DNA from: CAZJBS01 sp964544475
GTDB taxonomy: Bacteria; CLD3; SB21
NCBI GenBank assembly: GCA_964544475.1
Contig: CAZJBS010000021.1
Span: 1 to 55,288 of the forward strand
Reading direction: 5' to 3'
Length of the DNA stretch: 55,288 bases
Part shown: positions 51,383-55,288 of the stretch, piece after piece
Layout of the letters: each line of letters begins with the position of its first letter
Numbering within the stretch: position 1 is the first letter of the stretch
Program-made: the position numbers and the translations under genes
Notes under the pieces: generated by a model
Seen by the model: the letters and a program-made list of their open reading frames with translations, nothing else
What the model was told of the DNA's origin: nothing
Databases searched by the model: none

Positions 51383-51675
51383 TTACGGACGTGATCGCCA
51401 CGGGGCGGACGAGAACGGGCGTGCGGCGGCCTATTACAAGTATTTCGGTGGACCGGGCAGCGGCGGACTCGTGCAGTTGTGGATCGCCGGAGACCGTTTT
51501 CCAGATTTCGTCATCATCAAGAATGTCGCCGAACACGGTCTGTAGGAGGGTTGCGCGGGCGAAGGTTGGTTGGCTGGCCGGGCTTGAAAATCAGGGTCAT
51601 ATTGACTATCATTGAGGGAAGCCAAGTCAATCGCTACGATTCCATTTCGCTATGACGATTTCATAAGGAGGAGAC
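51383..51675. other. gene-poor gap between DUF5916 and DoxX genes
   Basis: Two short open frames here look partly protein-like in places but have no ribosome site or family, and no promoter palindrome stands out. It could hold decayed coding sequence. I see no supported feature in these 293 bases apart from the ribosome site AAGGAGGAG at its right end. Confidence 0.5.
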
Positions 51676-52119
51676 ATGAAACGATTCCAAGAACTATTGA
51701 ACCGGCTTAACCGGCACGTGGATGTGGCTTACGCCTGCATCCGGGTTTATCTGGGAGTGGCGCTGTTCATACGCGGATTTATCATGCTGTATGATCCGTC
51801 AGCGATCACGTCGATCGCCGGAGCCCAGGAATATTACATGTTGTATTCCTACATCATTGTCGGCCACCTCGCCGGAGGCGCCTTGTTGGCGATGGGATAT
51901 CAGACGCGACTGGCCGCGTTGTCACAGGTTCCCATTCTCGCGGGAGCCGTTTTTTTCGTTCACCTGAGACAGGGGCTTTTGATGGCCGGTCAGTCGCTGG
52001 AACTGGCATCGTTGGTACTATTTCTGCTGGCCGTCTATGCTGTTTTTGGTTCGGGATCGCTGTCCGTGGATCGGTTCGTGTCCGCCAGAAAATCCGGCGC
52101 CCCGGCGATGAACGCGTAG
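51676..52119 (+). CDS. DoxX-family membrane protein
   Basis: A 147-residue protein with four membrane helices in the DoxX pattern: YACIRVYLGVALFIRGFIML at the start, GHLAGGALLAMGYQTRLAAL in the middle, and VPILAGAVFFVH. DoxX-like proteins are linked to quinone or thiosulfate redox chemistry, but the family is broad and no reaction can be assigned. AAGGAGGAG precedes the ATG. It stands 40 bp before the GAF-PAS gene and is probably cotranscribed with it. Confidence 0.85.
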   Translation: MKRFQELLNRLNRHVDVAYACIRVYLGVALFIRGFIMLYDPSAITSIAGAQEYYMLYSYIIVGHLAGGALLAMGYQTRLAALSQVPILAGAVFFVHLRQGLLMAGQSLELASLVLFLLAVYAVFGSGSLSVDRFVSARKSGAPAMNA

Positions 52120-52159
52120 GTTCTCCCGACATCCTGCCCGTCGTATCATTGGAGATTCC

Positions 52160-53293
52160 ATGAATTCGAAACCGCCGAACGAGGCGTTAAGACTCCAGCG
52201 ACTGCACGAGTACGGGATCCTGGACACGGAACCCGAAAAACGATTTGACGATCTGGCGCTTCTTGCATCTTTCATCTGCCAGACGCCGGTCGCCATGATC
52301 AACCTGATCGATTCCGACCGTCAGTGGACAAAATCGATCGTCGGGTACCCGCCGCAGACCCTGCCCCGCGACATCTCTTTTTGCGCCCACACCATACAGC
52401 AGCCGGACATGCTCGTCATCGAAGATGCCACGTGTGACCAGCGTTTTTCGGAGAACCCACTCGTGACGCAGGAGCCATCGATCCGGTTCTATGCCGGTGT
52501 GCCGGTGTTTTCCCACGACGGCCTGGCGCTCGGCTCGATCTGTGTATTGGACCGCCAACGCCGCAAGCTCTCCGACGAACAGACGCAGGCGCTCAAAGCC
52601 TTGAGCCTGCAGGTTCATGACCAGATGGAATTGCGAAGAAACCTCGCCATCCTGCGAACCACCCTTGACGAACAGGGCCGGATCGCAGCCTTGGTCCGAC
52701 AGGACGAAGAACGGTTCAAATCCATTCTTGAAACCTCCCGCGACGGTATTCTCGTCGAAGTGAACGAGCGCATCGTTTTCATGAATACCGCCTATGCGCG
52801 ATTGTTCGGTTGTGAGGGTCCGTCAGAACTTATCGGACTTCATTTGTCGGAACTGGCGGCGCCCGAGGACCTTGACCGTCTCCTGGACTACGGACGGCGG
52901 CGGGCCCGCGGCGAAGCGGCCCCTCATTTTTATGAATTCAAAATCAAGCGGAGGAATGACGGTGTCCTTGTGGAGTTGGACGCCTCCGTCTCCAATTTCT
53001 TTCAGAACGATGCCCACTATATCATCAGCTTCGTACGTGACATTTCGGAACGCAAACGCCATGAAAGGGAGCGGGAACAACTGATCGGGGAACTCCGGGA
53101 GGCGCTCGCCAGCATCAAAACCCTTTCGGGTCTGTTACCCATTTGTTCGTCGTGCAAGAAGATCCGCGATGACAAAGGCTATTGGAACCTGCTGGAGACG
53201 TACATTGAAACGCACACCGAAGCCGATTTCACGCACGGCATCTGTCCGGAATGTGCGCAGAGACTCTATCCGGAGGATTTCGCAGAAGCCTAG
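52160..53293 (+). CDS. GAF-PAS sensor protein with a Cys-rich C-terminal module
   Basis: A 377-residue soluble signal protein. GAF at about residues 20-165 (LLASFICQTPVAMINLIDSD, SFCAHTI, FYAGVPV). PAS at about 185-305 with PAC end FVRDISERKR. A short coiled coil leads to a C-terminal element with LLPICSSCKKIRDDKGYW and GICPECAQRLYP, a pair of CxxC motifs that may bind zinc. There is no kinase, GGDEF or HTH output, so the output is a protein-protein signal or this Cys module itself. The module is common at the ends of PAS proteins but its role is not known. Confidence 0.88.
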   Translation: MNSKPPNEALRLQRLHEYGILDTEPEKRFDDLALLASFICQTPVAMINLIDSDRQWTKSIVGYPPQTLPRDISFCAHTIQQPDMLVIEDATCDQRFSENPLVTQEPSIRFYAGVPVFSHDGLALGSICVLDRQRRKLSDEQTQALKALSLQVHDQMELRRNLAILRTTLDEQGRIAALVRQDEERFKSILETSRDGILVEVNERIVFMNTAYARLFGCEGPSELIGLHLSELAAPEDLDRLLDYGRRRARGEAAPHFYEFKIKRRNDGVLVELDASVSNFFQNDAHYIISFVRDISERKRHEREREQLIGELREALASIKTLSGLLPICSSCKKIRDDKGYWNLLETYIETHTEADFTHGICPECAQRLYPEDFAEA

Positions 53294-53302
53294 CGCCTCT
53301 TG

Positions 53303-53671
53303 TCACGCGTGCCGGATGTGGGCGTCGGTGTTGTAGGAATTTTCCCCGCCGGGCGGAAGTTTGTCGAGCCAGACCAATTCCAGCAGTTTGAGTTCATCAT
53401 CAAGATCAAACGACGGGTCGTTTTTGATTTCGACGGTTTCGACGATCTCAAAGGCGAATCGATTTTCACCCAACGAATTCCAATCGGCCTGCAGAGCCCG
53501 ATTGCGGTGGCCACCGGTTTTGAGCATGAATTTGTGGCCGTTCAAGTGGCCGTCCAGATTGGAACTGCTGACGAGCAGGCTTCGTCCGTTCACCAGGTTG
53601 CGGATCCGGAATATGCCGGCGTTTCTTGGTTTTTCCCTGAACGCCCGCTTGAGATCGGATTTGGATTGCAT
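53303..53671 (-). CDS. GIY-YIG nuclease-like protein, catalytic motifs degenerate
   Basis: A 122-residue protein with the whole-domain pattern of homing-type GIY-YIG nucleases: GIFRIRNLVNGRSLLVSSSNL, HRNRALQADWNSLGENRFAFEIVE and DPSFDLDDELKLLELVWL. The GIY reads GIF and the YIG reads LLV, so nuclease activity is doubtful. Family members nick or cut DNA; this one may be inactivated or merely bind. ATG at 53671 with AAAGGAA is chosen over an upstream frame extension. It follows the PhzF gene by 10 bp on the same strand. Confidence 0.8.
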   Translation of the reverse strand: MQSKSDLKRAFREKPRNAGIFRIRNLVNGRSLLVSSSNLDGHLNGHKFMLKTGGHRNRALQADWNSLGENRFAFEIVETVEIKNDPSFDLDDELKLLELVWLDKLPPGGENSYNTDAHIRHA

Positions 53672-53681
53672 CGGATTCCTT

Positions 53682-54461
53682 TCAGACGTTAATGGTTCCT
53701 TGAAGATATTCAATGGCCCGTCCCGCGATGCGGACGCGGTCGCCCAGGTCCTCGCAAAACAGTTCGCCTCCGCGGGGCGAGGCTTGTCTCGCGTGCAGGG
53801 ATTTTCTCCCGAGCCGGCGGCTCCAGTACGGAATCAACGTACAATGGGCGGAACCTGTGACCGGGTCTTCGGGAATACCGGCACGCGGCGCAAAGAATCT
53901 CGAGACAAAATCGCAGTCCTTTCCGGGCGCGGTGACGATGACGGCGAACAGGTCGATGGTTGCCAGCAGCGCGAAATCCGGTTTCATGGAATCGATTTCT
54001 TCCGGCGTGTCGAAGACGGCCATCAGATCGCGGGCTCTGTGCCATTCGCGCGGGATCCGGCCCAGGGCCTCCGCCAGCGTATCGATCGGAGCAACCGGCG
54101 ACGGCGGACGCGACGGAAAAAACAGCGACAGGTGGTCTCCGTCGTTGGTCACGGATAGCGTGCCGCCCGGATATCGAAACGTCACGTTGGAAGCCGGTGT
54201 GTATCCGTGGTGGAAGAGTACGTGGGCGCCGGCCAGCGTCGCGTGACCGCAGAGATCGATTTCCATCAGCGGGCTGAACCAACGCAAACCAAAATCGCCA
54301 TCGCCCGGAACGATGAAAGCCGTCTCGGACAGATTGTTCTCTGCGGCAATGGCTTGCAGGATTGGGTCGGGAAGCCATTCGTTCAAAATGACGACGGCCG
54401 CGGGATTGCCGGCAAACAGCCGGTCGGTGAAGGCGTCGACCTGGTAAATCGGAAGTTTCAT
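53682..54461 (-). CDS. PhzF-family isomerase-like protein
   Basis: A 259-residue PhzF-type protein (phenazine biosynthesis isomerase relative, diaminopimelate epimerase fold). The start MKLPIYQVDAFTDRLFAGNPAAVV is typical. The catalytic Glu is in NNLSETAFIVPGD, and GHATLAGAHVLF and EDPVTGSAHC follow. The family isomerises small carboxylates and many members have unknown substrates. The ATG at 54461 is coupled by ATGA overlap to the gene upstream. AAAGG lies 6 nt before the ATG. Confidence 0.93.
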   Translation of the reverse strand: MKLPIYQVDAFTDRLFAGNPAAVVILNEWLPDPILQAIAAENNLSETAFIVPGDGDFGLRWFSPLMEIDLCGHATLAGAHVLFHHGYTPASNVTFRYPGGTLSVTNDGDHLSLFFPSRPPSPVAPIDTLAEALGRIPREWHRARDLMAVFDTPEEIDSMKPDFALLATIDLFAVIVTAPGKDCDFVSRFFAPRAGIPEDPVTGSAHCTLIPYWSRRLGRKSLHARQASPRGGELFCEDLGDRVRIAGRAIEYLQGTINV

Positions 54462-55135
54462 CGTTGACCTTTCTCCCGCTCGGCGAGCGCAACGGCGGTA
54501 ATGTCCTTGTTTTCCAAAATGGGTTTGGAATGGCCCCGGCTGGAAACGCTGATCATCGCGAGTCCCAGATCGGCCATGGTACAAACATACTTTGGAAAGA
54601 AAAATTTCAATACGGGATACAGGACGCCGATCACTTTGGCCGCTTTAAAAGCCCTTTTCTGGCCCCGGAGTGGTTTGATGAATCCGGGCCGGAAGGCATA
54701 GGACGCCTTGAATGCAAGGTCCCTCAGATCGTTTTCTGTCTTGCCTTTGACGCGAGCCCACATCTGGCGGCTTTTTCCCGTGCTGTCGGTTCCCGCGCCG
54801 CTGACATAACAAAACGTCATGGCCGGGTTGAGCGCCGACAATGCCCTGGCTGCGCTCAACGTCAGGTCGTACGTGACCCGTGTGTAGTCCATTTCCTTCA
54901 TGCCGATCGAAGAAACGCCAAGACAGAACAAACAGGCATCATAGCCGTACAAATGTGTTTTGACCGGCGAATAATCGAAGAAATCCTTATGAATGATTTC
55001 TTTGATCTTCGCGTGGGTCACTTCGCACGGACGGCGGGAGATGACGAGGACGGATTCCGTGTCCGGATGTTCAAGCGTTGTCAGGAGTACGCCTTCGCCG
55101 ACCATGCCGGTTGCGCCGAAAATGATGATCTTCAT
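54458..55135 (-). CDS. NAD(P)-binding SDR-like protein (atypical, HTATIP2-like)
   Basis: A 225-residue protein with an N-terminal Rossmann motif IIIFGATGMVGEGVLL, as in NAD-dependent epimerase-like or HTATIP2/NmrA-type atypical short-chain dehydrogenases. Later stretches FCYVSGAGTD and YAFRPGFIKPLRG match that group. No substrate can be named. It precedes and overlaps the PhzF gene (ATGA), so the two are a coupled pair. Confidence 0.85.
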   Translation of the reverse strand: MKIIIFGATGMVGEGVLLTTLEHPDTESVLVISRRPCEVTHAKIKEIIHKDFFDYSPVKTHLYGYDACLFCLGVSSIGMKEMDYTRVTYDLTLSAARALSALNPAMTFCYVSGAGTDSTGKSRQMWARVKGKTENDLRDLAFKASYAFRPGFIKPLRGQKRAFKAAKVIGVLYPVLKFFFPKYVCTMADLGLAMISVSSRGHSKPILENKDITAVALAEREKGQR

Positions 55136-55224
55136 AGGCCTTTCAATTTGTCTGATTTTTCTTCGTTCTGGCGATTGCTTGCATCACCCGCACACCGGCG
55201 GTGAAGGAAACTCGCCTCGATACG

Positions 55225-55240
55225 TCCCGATGCATCGGGA
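55225..55240. repeat. perfect palindrome TCCCGATG-CATCGGGA
   Basis: A 16-bp perfect palindrome in the intergenic space at the right edge. It is followed at once by the inverted repeat at 55241-55275 and probably belongs to the same intergenic repeat unit. Confidence 0.7.
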
Positions 55241-55275
55241 CTACTCGGCGAGCGGTTATTCTGCTCCCCGAGTAG
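55241..55275. repeat. inverted repeat CTACTCGG-N19-CCGAGTAG
   Basis: Perfect 8-bp arms flank a 19-base loop. With the adjacent palindrome this looks like a REP-type element. The window ends soon after, so its true limits are unknown. Confidence 0.6.
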
Positions 55276-55288
55276 CGCAGCGTATTTA

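Overview
The window is a chromosomal segment from a Gram-negative bacterium with an outer membrane. It encodes a LolA-type lipoprotein carrier, a TonB-dependent receptor, ADP-heptose epimerase for LPS core and many exported lipoproteins. Two secreted proteins end in an NPFNPST-type, FlgD-like C-terminal sorting domain. That domain, together with the DUF5916/CBM9-like barrel protein and the MacB/FtsX-type permease, points to the FCB superphylum (Calditrichota/KSB1-like lineages are the best guess). Base composition is moderately GC-rich, except for a visibly AT-richer island at about 10.43-15 kb. No tRNA, rRNA, CRISPR array or transposase was seen.

Layout. 1-4.8 kb: an ABC-type permease cut by the left edge, panD, a gap with two strong palindromic repeats, a vWA protein, and a thioesterase/UbiA-prenyltransferase pair, all on the minus strand. 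4.9-10.4 kb: a plus-strand run with a LolA-like protein, small exported proteins, xseA, a MauE-thioredoxin fusion, class I fructose-bisphosphate aldolase and a small lipoprotein. 10.4-12.4 kb: a toxin-antitoxin module (XRE-Panacea antitoxin plus RelE-like toxin) bracketed by two 342-bp direct copies of the small lipoprotein gene. 12.4-15.8 kb: three unrelated-looking lipoproteins, the first behind a T17 tract in its promoter region. 15.8-24.5 kb: a PEGA-repeat Ser/Thr kinase, an ICMT-like methyltransferase, CsaA, a cupin, RluD-type synthase, a LuxR-type remnant, a His-containing membrane protein, a short-chain dehydrogenase and a REC-GGDEF regulator. 24.6-37 kb: a secreted beta-helix protein coupled to a macro-domain hydrolase, an aconitase-family enzyme with reversed domain order, a SAM-I riboswitch with metK, a glutamine amidotransferase, a TPR-fur pair and an SDR. 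37.5-44.5 kb: an isocitrate/isopropylmalate dehydrogenase, an FG-GAP secreted protein, hldD and an overlapping gene string for 3-hydroxyanthranilate breakdown (RidA-like deaminase, 3-hydroxyanthranilate dioxygenase, ACMS decarboxylase) with two uncharacterised genes embedded. 44.6-55.3 kb: a TonB-dependent receptor with a TetR regulator sharing putative operators, a lipoprotein, DUF1569 and DUF5916 proteins, DoxX, a GAF-PAS protein, a degenerate GIY-YIG protein, a PhzF/NAD-binding pair and palindromic repeats at the right edge.

How the genes work together. Most neighbours are short translationally coupled pairs (ATGA or GTGA overlaps) rather than large pathway operons. The clearest functional units are the toxin-antitoxin module, the SAM-riboswitch/metK unit, the TetR/TonB-receptor pair and the 3-hydroxyanthranilate string. 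The most unusual region is the toxin-antitoxin insertion bracketed by gene duplications, followed by a homopolymer-containing promoter. All functional calls are by reading the translated sequence; no database search was possible.
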